Source: Mrakia gelida (Eukaryota; Basidiomycota; Tremellomycetes; Cystofilobasidiales; Mrakiaceae). From it: a stretch of DNA of 64,000 nucleotides. Shown one piece after another: positions 8,971-20,998 of this stretch. Made by a program: the position numbers and the translations under genes. Under the pieces are notes generated by a model. It saw only the letters and a list, made by a program, of their open reading frames with translations. It was not told the origin of the DNA and made no database searches. How positions within the stretch are numbered: position 1 is the first letter of the stretch; the number at the start of each line of letters is the position of its first letter. The stretch spans positions 3,038,001-3,102,000 of the forward strand of contig BRON01000002.1 in assembly GCA_024345305.1 (NCBI GenBank). The letters run 5' to 3'.

Positions 8971-11599
8971 ATGAACTCGATCATAGAGTCAGCTAGACAG
9001 TCTCACGAGGAGATCGATCTCTACGAGCAGGCCTTGGCTGCTATCTTTCTCCAACCGGATGAGAACGTGAGTCTCGCTCCTTCCTCCCTTCCCTTCCCCT
9101 CCTCGCTCCCTCTCCTCCTCGTCGCGTCCGACTGACGTTGATTTTGGTTCCGTCTTCTTCAGCACAAGCACAAACTTGAGAAGGAGCACCGAGCTTCGGA
9201 CATCCTGGATCGGATTGTGGCTAGGAAGTTGACGTTGAAGGAGCAGTACGCAGACGCAACAGGGTAAGCTCGTTTCTCCCCCCTTCTGTTTCAATCATCC
9301 CATCCTCCTTCGACCCGCCTGCCGTTGCTTTTGAACTATCATCCTCGACACTCTTAGGCCCTTGCTGACCCGCTCTCCCTTCTTCCTCGCGCTGCAGTGC
9401 CCGAGCCGAGGAGATCTCTCTTCTGTCTGCTCCTGCTCCTCCGGCGGACGACCTTGAGGAGTTCTACGCTCGTCTCGTCAGCATCAAGGAGTTCCACAGG
9501 AAGAACCCAGACGTAGACTCGAGGGCGGTAGAGTCAGAGATCAGGACGCTCGTCGAGGGACCTGAGCAGGGAGACGACGAGGAGATCGCAGTGGATCGTG
9601 AGTCGTCTCGTCCAACGCACCTCTCCGTCCCTTCTTGTTCTAGCCAGAGCTCATGCTTTGCTTTGCGTTCGCTTGTAAAGACATCGCGAGCTTGTTCTCC
9701 GGAGAGGAATCCCTCGGTCGATACCTGGATGTCTACCTCTACCACTCTCAATACATCAATATCAAGGGCGTCGCGAGGTCAGCTTCCTCCCTTCCTTCCC
9801 TCCCCTCCCTTCAGTCCTCCTCTTCGCTCTCGACCGTCTGAGCTGACTTCAACGCCTTCATCCCTCTTACAGGATCCCCTACCTCGCCTTCCTCGATCTC
9901 CTCTCAAAAGGCACACCGGATGCCAACATCGCCAAGAAGGAGAAGGGATCGCAAGCTTACCTCGAGTGAGTCTCTCGCTCCCCTTCCCTCTCGTTCGTTT
10001 CGCTCGAGCTCACCGTCGTTCGTCGCGTCTTGTCTCGTCTCACAGGTACATCCAATCCCTCCACACCTACCTCCTCTCTTTCCTCTCGCGTACGAAACCC
10101 CTCAAGGACATTACCGCTCTCAAGGTTCAGGCCGAGAAGGAGTTCGAGGAGGCTTGGGCGGCTGGGACTCTGGCTGGATGGGAGGAGGAGAAGGAGGAGG
10201 GTGGAGCGGATGGGGAGAAGAAGGAAGGAGAGGGGATCTGGTGTCCTGCGTGTGAGTCTTCTCGTCCTGTGTATCTCGTTCTGGGCGTGGAGAGGGAGAG
10301 CCGGCTTGCCGATGGGGAGAGGCTGGAGGGAAGGGACGAAAGAGAGCTGACCTTTCGCGTCCCTTCCCTCCTCTCGTCCCTCTTCCCTCCTCCCCTCTCC
10401 TCCCTCAGGCCAAAAACTCTACTCAAAACAAACCGTCTACGACGCCCATCTCAAATCCAAGAAGCACGAGAAAGCCACCGCTCGTCTCACCTCCTCCTCC
10501 ACCACTCCTTCCACCTCAACCTCCACCTCAACCGACCCTTCAGCCCCCCCAACCTCCCTCTCCCTCTCCCACCTCCGTCACGAAAAACTCAAACCAGCAG
10601 CCCTCCTCACCTACCTAACCAAGTCCCTCTGCCAATCCTCCAACTTCCGTTCCCTCCTCTCCGACACCCGAGCCAACGTCGAACGTCGCTCAGCCCTCAC
10701 CGCGCGAGAACGAGAACTCGAGCTCGAGGAGCCGGCACCGGAGCTGGCTCTTACGGTTGAGGAAGGAGGGGCGGAGGAGGAGGAGGACGATGAGGAGAAG
10801 CTTTACAACCCGCTTAAGTTGCCGATGGGCTGGGATGGGAAACCGATTCCGTTTTGGCTTTATAAGCTTCATGGGTTGGGAGTGGAGTATAGGTGTGAGA
10901 TCTGTTCGGATTTCGCGTACATGGGGAGGAAGAACTTTGAGAGGCATTTCCAGGTGAGTCTTGTACCCCACCCTCCCATCTCGTCGCGCGTCGCTTCGTG
11001 AGGAGGGACGAATGAACGAACGACGCGTCTCACCTCGTTTCGTTTCGTCCTTCTTTCCTTGGAACTGACCCTCTTTTCTTCGCTCGGTCTTCACAGGAGT
11101 CTCGTCACGCCTTCGGAATGAAGGCTCTCGGTCTGCCGAACACCAAGCATTTCCACGAGATCACAAAGATTGAGGACGCTCTTGCTCGTGCGTCGTCTCT
11201 CTTCTCTCCCCTTTCTTTCCTCCCCTTCCCTTCTTTCGCTCCCTCTTCCTCCCACCCTCGTCGCCTCTCTTCCTTGCTGACTTCCCCCTTTTTGTCTCCT
11301 TTAACCTCGCTCCGCTCCGCTCGCGCCCTCTCAGTCGCCGAACGCCTGAAACAAGACTCGAAGCAGGACGCTCGGTCGACCGAGACGATGGAGGAGCTCG
11401 AGGACTCGGAGGGAAACGTTTATGATAAGAGGACTTATGGTGCGTCTCGTCGATCTTCTTCTCTTTCTTTCGAGTTGGGTGGGGTGTGCGGGAACAGTGG
11501 GAGGAGACGAGACGAGACGAGAAGACAACGCTGACCCTGCCTTGTTCGTTCGCTTTCGTGTTGGCAGAGGACTTGAAGCGACAGGGTCTTTTGAGTTAG
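8971..11599 (+). CDS. PRP9: Splicing factor 3A subunit 3 (SF3a60 / Prp9)
   Basis: Component of the SF3a complex of the U2 snRNP, needed for branch-site recognition. Ten exons: 8971-9066, 9163-9263, 9398-9597, 9681-9777, 9873-9965, 10046-10251, 10409-10953, 11097-11187, 11335-11439, 11568-11599; 521 residues, consistent phase throughout. Landmarks: [11 protein letters not shown] near the N-terminus, [18 protein letters not shown], a central C2H2 zinc finger (CPAC then H-x5-H, in [20 protein letters not shown]), [20 protein letters not shown], the matrin-type finger YRCEICSDF followed by HFQ and [19 protein letters not shown], and the invariant ending EDLKRQGLL. Two donors (11188, 11440) are GTGCGT. 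Assignment is very secure. Confidence 0.96.
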
Positions 11600-11836
11600 A
11601 CGTGTCCTCTTTCGCTCTTTGTTCGCTCAGTTTGTTGGGGAGATGGATGAAGTTTCATGTCTTTGTTGTGAAGTCGAGGTTGGGACGAGAGAGATGCGAG
11701 AGAACGAGGTAGGTGTCGGCGCGTCGAACCAGGTTCGCGGTCGTCCCCTCCTCGCTTTCGCCCAGTCACTTTCTCCAAGCACAAAAAAAAAAAAGTCGGT
11801 CGAAGACTACAGTCCAGTCGATGCAAGCTAAGTGAT

Positions 11837-13094
11837 CTAGACTCCCTCCACCCTAACCCACTTCCTCGTCTTCTCCTCGACATCCAGCAGATCCCTCCTC
11901 ACCATCTCCTCCTCGTCCCTCCTCACCCTCAGTACAACCTTCAAATTATACCGCTTCGACTCCATCTCCTCCAACTCATATTCCCGAAGAGTTCTCACTA
12001 GTCGATGTGCCGATCCACGATGCTGGTCACCGTAGATCGCTCCCGGACGAGACGCAAAATCCAGCACGACGTCGAGCGATCCTCTCCCTCCTCCTTCCGG
12101 AGGCGACCAGTACGAGTAAAGGGGATCCCCGTCCATCCCTTCCAAGGAAGCAGTGTCGGCCTTCAATCCCGCGAGAACGTATCGCTCGAGGCGGGTCCAA
12201 CTCGTGAAGAAGTCGAGAGGGAAGCGAATGGACACGCACGTCCAGCCCTCCGATTCGAGGGAGAGATGGACGAATTCGACGGGGTTGAGGAAGGGATAGA
12301 GTTGGAAGGCGAGGAAGCCGAAGATCATGAAGGCGCCGCTGGGTTCGTTTCGGATGGTGAGGGATTGGAGGGGAGAGGAGAGGAGGGGAGGTAGTCGAGG
12401 AGGCGATGAGGAGCGAGGGATTGGGTTGAGCTGAAGTCTTCTCCGGTTGCGGTGCTCTCACCTTGGTTGAAAAAGGGTTCGCGATACTGTTGCCATCCTT
12501 GAATGTCTATGGTGAGGGTTCGAATGCGAGAGATGGGAGAGAGGGCTTGACGGCGACGAGGCGAGGAGGGGACGATGTCCTGAAAACGACGAGGCCAGAA
12601 GGAGAAGGTCAGCCCTGAGCTCTCTTCGTGTCCGATCGAAAGTTTCATCACTCGAAACTTCAAAAGTAAGAGTCTCACTTCAAGTGAGAGAATGCTGAAC
12701 TCACGATGAAGAAGAGGGAGGCGAGTCCATCCAAGTCGACGATCTCGACGTTCTGATAGAGGATCGGTCCAGCGAGTTCCCAGCATCCAAACGAGACGAG
12801 GGAGAGAGCGACGAGCGTTGGTTGGTCGCAGAAGGAGAAGATATGACCGATCATCTCCCAGGGAAGAATGACAGTTTCCTCGGAAGTGTTCGAAGTGGGA
12901 GGGAAGATCTGAAGGGAAGGGAGGAGGAGGGATCGAAGGGAGGAGAGAGGTGAGCTCGACGGAATCGACTCCTACGACTTCAGACTGAAACAAAAAAGAG
13001 TTATACTCACGTTGGTGGACATGGCTGAATCTCGAGAGGGTCTGGGAAGAGGTTTGGAGTAGATCTGGGAAACGATACTCACGTTGGTGGACAT
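11837..13094 (-). pseudogene. F-box-like family protein, copy B2, frameshifted, duplicated start region
   Basis: Homologue of copy A2. Exons: 13011-13022 (proximal ATG) or the equivalent distal ATG at 13092-13094, then 12705-12908 (204 nt, the same length as in A2), then an exon starting at 12579. Exon 2 encodes LPWEMIGHIFSFCDQPTLVAL and LVSFGCWELAGPILYQNVEI. Exon 3 opens in the right frame (DIVPSSPRRRQ) but meets a stop at 12325-12327. The family sequence continues in another frame (LTIRNEPSGAF, then FGFLAFQLYPFLNPVEFVHL) to a stop at 11837-11839, so there is a frameshift at about 12380-12400. A 72-bp tandem repeat at 13003-13148 duplicates the start codon and the first donor site. Probably non-functional. 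Confidence 0.68.
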
Positions 13095-13148
13095 GGCTGA
13101 ATCTCGAGAGGGTCTGGGAAGAGGTTTGGAGTAGATCTGGGAAACGAT
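13003..13148. repeat. 72-bp direct tandem repeat over start codon and splice donor
   Basis: Two perfect copies with period 72 (13009-13080 and 13081-13148, plus a short overlap to the left). Each carries on the minus strand the Met-Ser-Thr-Asn start and a GTGAGTAT donor, so copy B2 has two equivalent starts and donors in tandem. The left arm (copy A2) has only one unit. Confidence 0.92.
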
Positions 13149-13289
13149 GCGAGAAGAGGAGGAAGCCGCTTGAGGAGAAGGATGTGAGCTCGACGAACTC
13201 GCGAGGTTGAGCTCGACGTCCATCTTCTCCTTCCCTTCCCTTCCTCTCTCCCTTCTTTCTCCTCTTCCCTTCTACTCCAAGCTCGCATC

Positions 13290-14336
13290 ATGGCCAACCC
13301 TCGACGAACTCTCACCTCCCTGCCCTCGGATGTCCTCCACGAGATCCTCTCCCATCTCCTCCTCGACACTCCTCGATCTCCTCAACGAGCGGCCGTCCTT
13401 CAAACGTGCTCCCTCCTCCACGAGCTTGGGGTCCCTCACCTCTACCGAATCGTGGATCTCACTGGAATGGAGGAGAGGTCGACGGTCACCATCCATTGGA
13501 AGAGGTTGATTGGTGATGGAGGCCTTTTCGCGAAGGGAATCAAGACGGCGAGAGGGCTGGAGGTTGGGGTGGTCGTTCGAGAGCTCAGGCTCGGAGGAGG
13601 AGAACGCTATGAGAAGGCTCGATGGGAAGGTGTGTTTCTCGTCTCATATCAGCCCCGTTGGGCGTGCTAGACGTCTCCCGCTTCTTCAGGAACTGACAAA
13701 CTCTTCCGCTCTTCGTTCTCTTCCTGCGCCAGACTTCCAAATCGCCTCCCTCGACCTCCCACTCTGCTCAACCCTCTACTTCGACTGCACCCAACTCTAA
13801 ATTCCAACTGCTCTCTTCTCAAGGCCATCCTCTTCCAACTCTCCATCACTGATCTCGTTGTCTTCTACCAAAGATCGAATCTGCTCTTGGGCTCCGTCTT
13901 TCCCGCCGACAGCTTTGCCCTCCCCCTCGCTGAGCGCCTCGGGATCGATCCTCAGCCGTGGGCGAACCTGGAGAGGATAGTCTTCCGAGGCTGCCTCTGG
14001 TATGACAATGTCGTCCATGTCGACCCGAGAGTGTCCTGCTCGGCCTTGTCCTTCAAACCCCTCGTCGTCGAAGGTCCTGCTCGCCCCGCGAAGGCCCTCG
14101 CTCTACCCCTCGTACTCTTCCTTCCGTCGGACCTTCGCGAGGACGATCGATTCCTGAAGGATTTAGAGAGGATCGAGTTTAGGATCAGTGGAGGGTACGC
14201 CAAAGAGATGGAGGAGAAGTTCAGGGAGGAGGTTAGGAAGAGAGTCGCTCGAGGACTGTCATCGTTGGAGAGGAGACTTCTTCCTTTGTTCGTTTTCGTT
14301 TCGGAGGACGGGAGGTTTGAGGGTGTTGAGTGGTAG
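13290..14336 (+). pseudogene. F-box-like family protein, copy B1, frameshifted
   Basis: Homologue of copy A1. Exon 1 is 13290-13629 (340 nt, intact where A1 is frameshifted): SLPSDVLHEILSHLLLDTPR, then AAVLQTCSLLHELGVPHLYR. Exon 2 starts at 13733 and reads LPLCSTLYFDCTQL, then stops at 13798-13800. One base appears to be missing relative to A1 (around 13795-13812), and the family sequence resumes in another frame: LAERLGIDPQPWANLERIVF, RIEFRISGGYAKEMEEKF, LPLFVFVSEDG, stop at 14334-14336. A1 and B1 are thus broken at different places. A short unannotated intron at the break cannot be excluded, but I see no donor. Confidence 0.7.
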
Positions 14337-14803
14337 CTTTCAGTTTACATACTTCAGTAATAATAACGACCCTTCTGCTTCTCTCTGCTCGCTTGGCGAA
14401 ACTGCAAGGACGACAAGTGACGCTCACCGACGCGTCGACGGTGTCTGCCTGCTTCTCTCTCCCCTTGCTCTTCCTCTCGCCAGGTCTCGCACCTCCCTGA
14501 ACTTCTGAGCACTCACTTAGCCGAGCAGATGACTGATCGCCGTTCGTCGCTCGCTCGAACAACAGGCGAGACCGGTCGAAGGACTCGACGCGTCTTTTCT
14601 TCTCGTCTCCCCTCTCTCTCATCTTCTCCCAGTCCCTCCCCGTCTCCCTCTCTCCCCCTCCACACCCAGCCCTCCACTCCACATCACCTCGTTCGTTCGT
14701 ACAATCAAGACGCATCGTCATCTCTCGATACCAACTCAAACGCTACAAAAAGCTCGACGGCGAAAACACGACGAGAAACGAAACACGAAACGAGTCCAGT
14801 AGT
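14337..14803. other. Convergent intergenic spacer
   Basis: Between copy B1 (plus) and SYF2 (minus). Contains a CGACGCGTCG palindrome at 14428-14437 and a related CGACGCGTC at 14586-14594. No supported coding exon. Confidence 0.6.
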
Positions 14804-16618
14804 TTAGAGGGCCGTTCCACGCTCGAAGTTGGCTCGGATCTCTTTGGTGTACTATTTCGAACGAACAGCAAGGGGGAAGAAGGTCAGGACGAGTTAGAGG
14901 AAGCGAGACGAGCCAGGGACGGAGAAGAGGAAAGGGAGGCGAGGGAGAGATGAGGAGAGCAGAACGAACCTTGTCGTAGTATCGGGTGATCTGTTTACGC
15001 GCGGGAGTGGAAAAAGAGGGGAGAGTGGGTGGTCAGGAGTGTGTTGAGACGAGAGGAGCAGAAAGGGAAGAGAGAAGGGAGAGGGGGATGATGAGACAAC
15101 GAAACGAGACCAACCTTCTTGTTGAACACCTTGTTGGCGTCGTTGATGTAGGTGACGTCTCCTTCGTCGTCGTTCGTTCTCTTTCGAGAGGCTTTCCCTC
15201 GAGAGTCGATCCTGGCGAGAGCGAGGAAAGGAAGGAAGGAGAGTCAACTTCGGCTCCAGCTCGAAGCTCGAGCGAACACACGACGAAATGGACGGCTCGA
15301 CTCACTCAACATTCAACTTCGAAACCATGTTATCGATGGCCTCCTCGCTAGGCTTGTTGTTGGCGTAGCTGAGACTGTTGGCATCCCTGTAGAGGTCGTC
15401 GCTCGTCATGGGTTTCATCCTAGCGAGGGCTTTGGACTGAGCGGACGAGGAGGAACCAGAGGCGGAGGTGAGGGTTCCGGGAGCGAGGTTGAGAGCGAGT
15501 TCCTTTTGACGGTTGTAGGCTTGGAGATCGGGTTTGAGACCGTTGGTGAGACGGGTGTAGGCTGAGTTGGCCGAGTGAGCTTCGTCTGTTGGAGTGAATT
15601 GGGAAGGGGAAGGCGAGAAGGGAGGGAGGGAGGGAGGGAAGCGAGAGAGGTGAGCTCGCGCGCGCGAAGAGAAGGGAAGGAAAGCAAGGGCAAGGGTCGG
15701 AGAGCATGAGACGTTGAGACGTACCGACGAAACCCTTGTTAGCAGCCTCCTCCTTCAATTCGAGCTTCTTCTCCCATCGCTCGTTATCCTCAATGGACCA
15801 CTCCCAGACCTTGTTCCTCTCGAGATCCTCCCCCGTCTCCTCCGCGTCCGCCTTCTCCCTGAGGTTCTCTGCGAGACGCTTGTTCTTCTCGAGGTGGGCG
15901 AGTTCTCGAGAGGAGGTCTTGTTCTTCTGATGTTCCGAGATGAGGTCCTTTCGGTTGGCGGCGGAGGAAGCGTTCTGTCGAGGAGAGGGAAGAGGTGAAG
16001 AAGGGGAAGGGAAGGAGGTCAGCGATGAGCTCGGATGCTCCCCCCAAGACGCTTCGAGATCGAATGAAACGAAAGAGTAGAGCGTACCATCTTGAGCCTG
16101 AGCTCCTTCAACTTCTTCTGCCTCTCCTCCAGGGATCTCGGCTCCTTAGCGGCTGTGTTGTTGGACATTCCGCTCTCGACGAACTCCTCAGCGACCTCGA
16201 GAACCTCCCTCGCCTTCCCCTTCCCCTTCTCGACCCTACTGCTGATCTTCTCTCCAACCTCCTTCGCACTAGGGATCTCTGTCTCGGCAAGCTTCTCGAT
16301 GGTATCGACCGCCTTCTCTCCCGCCTCGAGGATGGCCTCGACTGGGAGAGCTGGAACCTCGACGTGAGCGAGCTCCTCGACCTTGTCTACGATTCCTCCT
16401 ACGAGACTCTCTACACCCTCCATGGCTCCTTCGACGGTTTCTACGAGCCCTCCTACTGCTGCTTCGAGGATGGTGGGTTCCAGAGGATCGGAGGAGGAGG
16501 AGGAAGCGTTGGGAGTGGGTTCGGGGGAGGAAGCCTTCTTCCCTCGAGAGGATCGCTTAGAGGTCGAAGCGGCTGCTGGGGCGGAAGCGGCGGCGGCTTT
16601 GGTTTTACGAGAGGGCAT
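14804..16618 (-). CDS. SYF2: Pre-mRNA-splicing factor Syf2
   Basis: Spliceosomal NineTeen-complex associated protein. Exons in coding order 16088-16618, 15725-15974, 15306-15585, 15115-15211, 14970-14990, 14804-14851; 408 residues. The C-terminal half is diagnostic: EDNERWEKKLELKEEAANKG, AYTRLTNGLKPDLQAYNRQ, SEEAIDNMVSKLNVEIDS, INDANKVFNKKITRYYDKYT and the terminal FERGTAL. The fifth exon is 21 nt and encodes ITRYYDK. The N-terminus is about 150 residues longer than in animal Syf2 and is Ala/Ser-rich, with amphipathic Glu/Val repeats and a basic start (MPSRKTKAAAA). It shares a 198-bp divergent promoter with the V-ATPase gene. Identification rests on the C-terminal half and is secure. Confidence 0.92.
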
Positions 16619-16816
16619 GGCGAGGGGAGACGAGAAGGGAAGAGAGGTGGGATGGGATGGGGATGGGGTGAGTGAGTGTTGGGAGCTCAAAGCAAGGAAG
16701 GGAAGGGCGAACTCAGCCAAATCGCACGAGTGACGACTCGAGCGTTGCCCTCCTCGCTTCCTTCCCTCTCACCCACCACCCTCTCTTTCAAAGGAGACTC
16801 TTAAAATCTTCACACC
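16619..16816. promoter_or_regulatory. Bidirectional promoter, SYF2 / V-ATPase subunit a
   Basis: 198 bp separate the two divergent ATGs. Pyrimidine-rich on the plus strand, with no TATA box that I can see. Both genes are housekeeping. Confidence 0.55.
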
Positions 16817-19800
16817 ATGACAACACAATACCCTTCCCTCTTCCGTGAGTAGCCACCATCCTTGCTGCTCTCGATCGGACGAGGGAGAGCGACGATGGGA
16901 CCGAAGCTGACCGCTCCTTCCTTCCTCCTTCCCTCCCCTCGCTTCGCTTCTCGATGCTCGCTTGTACAGGTTCGGAGGAGATGTCTCTCGTTCAACTCTA
17001 TATCCCAGGAGAGGTTAGTGGTATCCTCCATGCTCTCTCGTCCTAGTAGCCACCAAGCTGACCTCTTGGCTTTCTTTCTCCTCTTCCCAGGTCGTTCACG
17101 ACACCATCAGCGAGCTCGGAGAGATGGGCAACCTTCAGTTCAAGGACGTCAGTATTTCTCGTCATTCTTTTTGCTCTACAACCACCTTGAGAGCTCTACC
17201 TTTATCTCCTGGGGATTTGAGATGTCCACTCGACCAGGAAGGCCCTCTACAAGACGCCTTCTAAAGATCCACGGCTGACGCCGTCTCCTTTCTTCCCTTC
17301 TCTTCTTTTTCCCCTCCCTCTCCTCCCTTCCTTCCTTCCCTCCTCCCCAGCTCAACCCGGACGTCAACGCCTTCCAACGATCCTTCGTAGGAGACATACG
17401 ACGACTGGACGAGATGGAACGTCGAATCCGTTTTTTCGGCTCTCAGATCGACGGGGTCACCTCCCCTGCCATTCACGTCCCTTCCCTCGCCTCCATCCCT
17501 CCCTTCATCACCGTCGGTCCCAGAGGTCCCCAGGCCATCGACGAGCTCGACGTCAAGCTCCAGGAGCACGAGGGAAGGCTCGGTCAGATGAACGCTAGTT
17601 GGGAGGCTCTCGTCAAGAAGCAGAGGGAGCTCGAGGAGGCCAAGTGCGTGTTGAGGGAGACAGCTGTTTTCTTCCAGCAGGTGAGTCTTACTGTTTGTTG
17701 CTCGACTTTAGGAGAGGGCTGTAGGGTTAGCAAGAAGGCTGGGCTGTAGTGGTGCCTTGCTTTGAGCCGCGATCTGACTCTACCTCTCCTTCCTTCGCTC
17801 TCACCCGCTCGTTCCTTCCCATCTCTTCTTTTCTCCCTCCCTTCCCTCTTCCCTCCCTCCAGGCCGAAGGTCGTCAAACCGAGATCCGATCCTCCTTCGA
17901 CGACGAAGGAACCGTCCCTCTCCTCGAAGGTCAATCCCACGACCAAGGACCGTCGGACTCTGGCTTCGCAGGAGGGTACGACCTCGAGTTCGTCTCCGGA
18001 ACCATCGATCGACTTCGAATGCCCACGTTCGAGCGAATCCTCTGGAGGGTCCTTCGAGGAAACCTCTACATGAACTACGCCGAGATCGATCAACTCTTCG
18101 TCGACCCCGTCACCGGGACCGAGACCAGGAAGAACGTCTTCATCATCTTCGCTCACGGAGCTGAACTCCTCACCAAGATCAGGAAGGTCGCCGAGTCCAT
18201 GGGAGGAACCCTCTACCCCGTCGATTCCAACGCCGACAAGAGGAACGACGCCCTCAGGGAGGTCGAGGGACGACTCGAGGATCTCAACACCGTTTGCTGG
18301 AACACTACTCAGACCAGGAGGGTCGAGTTGAGCAAGATCGCCGAGGGACTCTCCGCTTGGAAGGACGCCGTCGCGAAGGAGAAGGCCGTCTTCCAGACGA
18401 TGAACTTGCTCAGTTACGACTCGAGGAGGAAGACTCTCGTCGCCGAGGGTTGGTGCCCTTCGAGGGATATCACCGCGATTCAGTTGGCTCTTCGACGAGC
18501 GACCGTGAGTCCTCGTCCTTCCTTTCCCTCCCCTTCCCTCCCTCTTCTCCTTTCCTTCTCGTTGCTCTCTCTCTCCCCTCGCTCGGACCTCCGTCTGACT
18601 CTTCTTCATCTTTACTCCCTCTCGATTCGTGTAGGAAACCGCCGGAACCTCCATCCCTCCCATCCTCTCCGAGCTTCGAACCCACCTCACCCCTCCCACC
18701 TTCCACCGAACCACCGGATTCACCGAGGCTTTCCAGACCATCATCGACGCCTACGGAATCGCTACCTACCAGGAGGTCAACCCAGGACTCTTCACCGTCA
18801 TCACCTTCCCTTTCCTCTTCGCCGTCATGTTTGGAGATCTCGGACACGGATTCCTCGCCTTCGCTGTCGGAACGTACATGTGCCTCTACGAGAAGAAGCT
18901 CGCCAAGGCTGGACTCGGAGAGATCTTCGAGACGTTCTTCTTGTGAGTCGTGATCCCTCGCTTTTGTTCGACGTGCAGAGTTGGGTTGGAAAGACGTCGG
19001 GAGGAGGTGCGTCGGGAGGAACGCGAGCTGACCTCGTCGCGTCTTCGTCTTTTTCCTCTCCTCGTTCGTAGCGGTCGATACATCATCCTCCTCATGGGAG
19101 TCTTCTCCATGTTCACCGGACTTATCTACAACGACATCTTCTCCAAGTCGATGACCCTCTTCGAGTCCGGATGGGAATGGCCTCACTCGAACGGAACCGT
19201 CTCAGCGATCCAGCACGGAACCTACGCCTTCGGACTCGACCCCGCCTGGCACGGTTCGGACAACGCTCTCGTCTTCTCCAACTCGTACAAGATGAAGATG
19301 AGTATCATTCTCGGAGTTATCCACGTGAGTTCATCTCGTTCTTCGCTTCGTTCGTTCTCGACGCGTCGAACTCGAACTGACTTCTCGTCTCCCCTCGTTC
19401 CTCTTTCCTCGCAGATGACCTTCGCCATCTGCCTCCAAGTCCCCAACCACATCCACTTCAAAAAGTACATGTCCATCTACGCCGAGTTCATCCCCCAGCT
19501 CCTCTTCATGCAATCCATCTTCGGGTACCTCGTCATCTGCATCGTCTACAAGTGGTCCGTCGACTGGACTCAACCCGGACTCGTTTCCCCTCCTGGACTC
19601 CTCAACATGCTCATCTACATGTTCCTCTCGCCCGGAGCCGTCGATCCCAAGGAACAGCTCTTCCCAGGACAGGCCACCCTCCAGACGATCCTCCTTCTCG
19701 TCGCGCTCGTGTGCGTGCCGTGGATGTTGTGCTTGAAGCCGTACTTGCTGTTGAAGGAGCATAAGAAGATTGAAGGGCAGGGATACCAGGGGTTGGAGGA

Positions 19801-20802
19801 TCAGGCGAGGCACTCGACGGAGGGGGAGCAGGAGGACGAGGAGGAGGGGAATGGAACGGCTGTGGCTCAGCAGATGGACGAGGAGCACGGGGTGAGTTTC
19901 TCGACTCGTCTCTCATTTTGGTATCCTTTCTCGAGCTCGAATTGACCTTCTACCTCCTTCCCTGACTCTTCTCTTCTCCAGGAGTTCGACGCCTCGGAGA
20001 TCATCGTTCACCAGGTCATTCACACCATCGAGTTCTGTCTCGGTTCGTTCGCGTCTCCTGCTTCCTCCCTCGTTCCTTGCTCTCCCTCCCCTCCTTCGAC
20101 CCCTTCGCTAACCCCTCCTCTTTCGTTTCATTCACCAGGATGCATCTCCAACACGGCTTCCTACCTCCGACTCTGGGCTCTCTCTCTCGCTCACGCTCAG
20201 CTCTCGGAGGTCCTCTACAACATGACCCTCGAAGGATCGTTCCCCATGACCGCTGCCGATGGAGGGTTCTTCAGGACCCTGTTCGTCGTGTTCATGTTCG
20301 CGACTTGGTTCGTGTTGACGTTGGCGATTCTGTGTATCATGGAGGTGAGTTCAGCTCTTCCCTCGTCTCCGAGTTGAGCGAGAGCTTCGGTTCGAGTTCG
20401 ACGCGTCTCCTCGTTTCTCGTTCGTTCGAACTGACCTCCATCCTCCCTTCCCTTCCGTTTCTTTCCCGCTTCCAGGGTCTCTCCGCCTTCCTTCACGCTC
20501 TTCGTCTTCATTGGGTCGAGTTCAATGGTTCGTGCCATCTCCCTCTTCCCTTCGTCCTCCCTTCCCATCCCTCCGTCTCCCCCTCTCATCACTGACTCCC
20601 ACCCTTCCCTTTCCCTTTCCACCCCCACAGGAAAGTTCTACGGTGCCGGTAAGTCTCTTTCTCCCTGCCCTTCTCCCTTTCCTTCCCCTTCCTTTTCCCA
20701 ACCTCCTCCTTACTGACCCTCGTTCGTTTTCGCTCGTTCTCGCCAGCTGGATACCCCTTCGCGCCGTTGAGCTTCGCTCACCTTGGAGAGGAGGATGCGT
20801 AG
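16817..20802 (+). CDS. VPH1: V-type proton ATPase subunit a (Vph1/Stv1 type)
   Basis: Membrane subunit of the V0 sector that forms the proton half-channels. Thirteen exons: 16817-16844, 16970-17013, 17091-17147, 17351-17680, 17863-18504, 18635-18942, 19072-19324, 19415-19891, 19982-20042, 20139-20344, 20476-20527, 20631-20648, 20747-20802; 843 residues, the usual family length. Landmarks: [19 protein letters not shown] at the N-terminus, [69 protein letters not shown] and [19 protein letters not shown], whose Arg corresponds to the essential channel arginine, ending [19 protein letters not shown]. The 12th exon is 18 nt. The gene sits back to back with SYF2. Confidence 0.97.
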
Positions 20803-20998
20803 ATAGACTGCTCGTCGTTGGTGGGGAGGAAGGAAGGGGGGGAAAGAAGAAGAAGGAGGGAAGGGAAGGAGGAAGAGGAGTGGTATGTACATCGAGTTCG
20901 TTGTTTTTGATCTATTTTCCGAGCAAAACGAGAAAGAGGAGCGGGAGGAAGAGGTGAACCGAGGTTTCTCCCTTCGAACGACCTACCCGCCAACGGCG
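20803..20998. other. Short spacer between VPH1 and the aldo-keto reductase gene
   Basis: Holds the VPH1 3' UTR and the 5' region of the next gene in tandem. Purine-rich with GGAAGG repeats around 20830-20880. No TATA box noticed. Confidence 0.5.

Larger units (their letters stand above)
11837..14336. repeat. Right arm of the inverted duplication of the F-box-like gene pair
   Basis: Holds copy B2 (minus, homologous to A2) and copy B1 (plus, homologous to A1). Relative to the left arm the whole block is inverted, with about 6.2 kb and three unrelated genes between the arms. Confidence 0.85.

Noticed and set aside
3221..14336. Inverted F-box-like arms as terminal inverted repeats of a large mobile element
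   Set aside because: The arms contain genes, are well diverged, and the DNA between them is conserved housekeeping (SEC66, PRP9) with no mobility gene.
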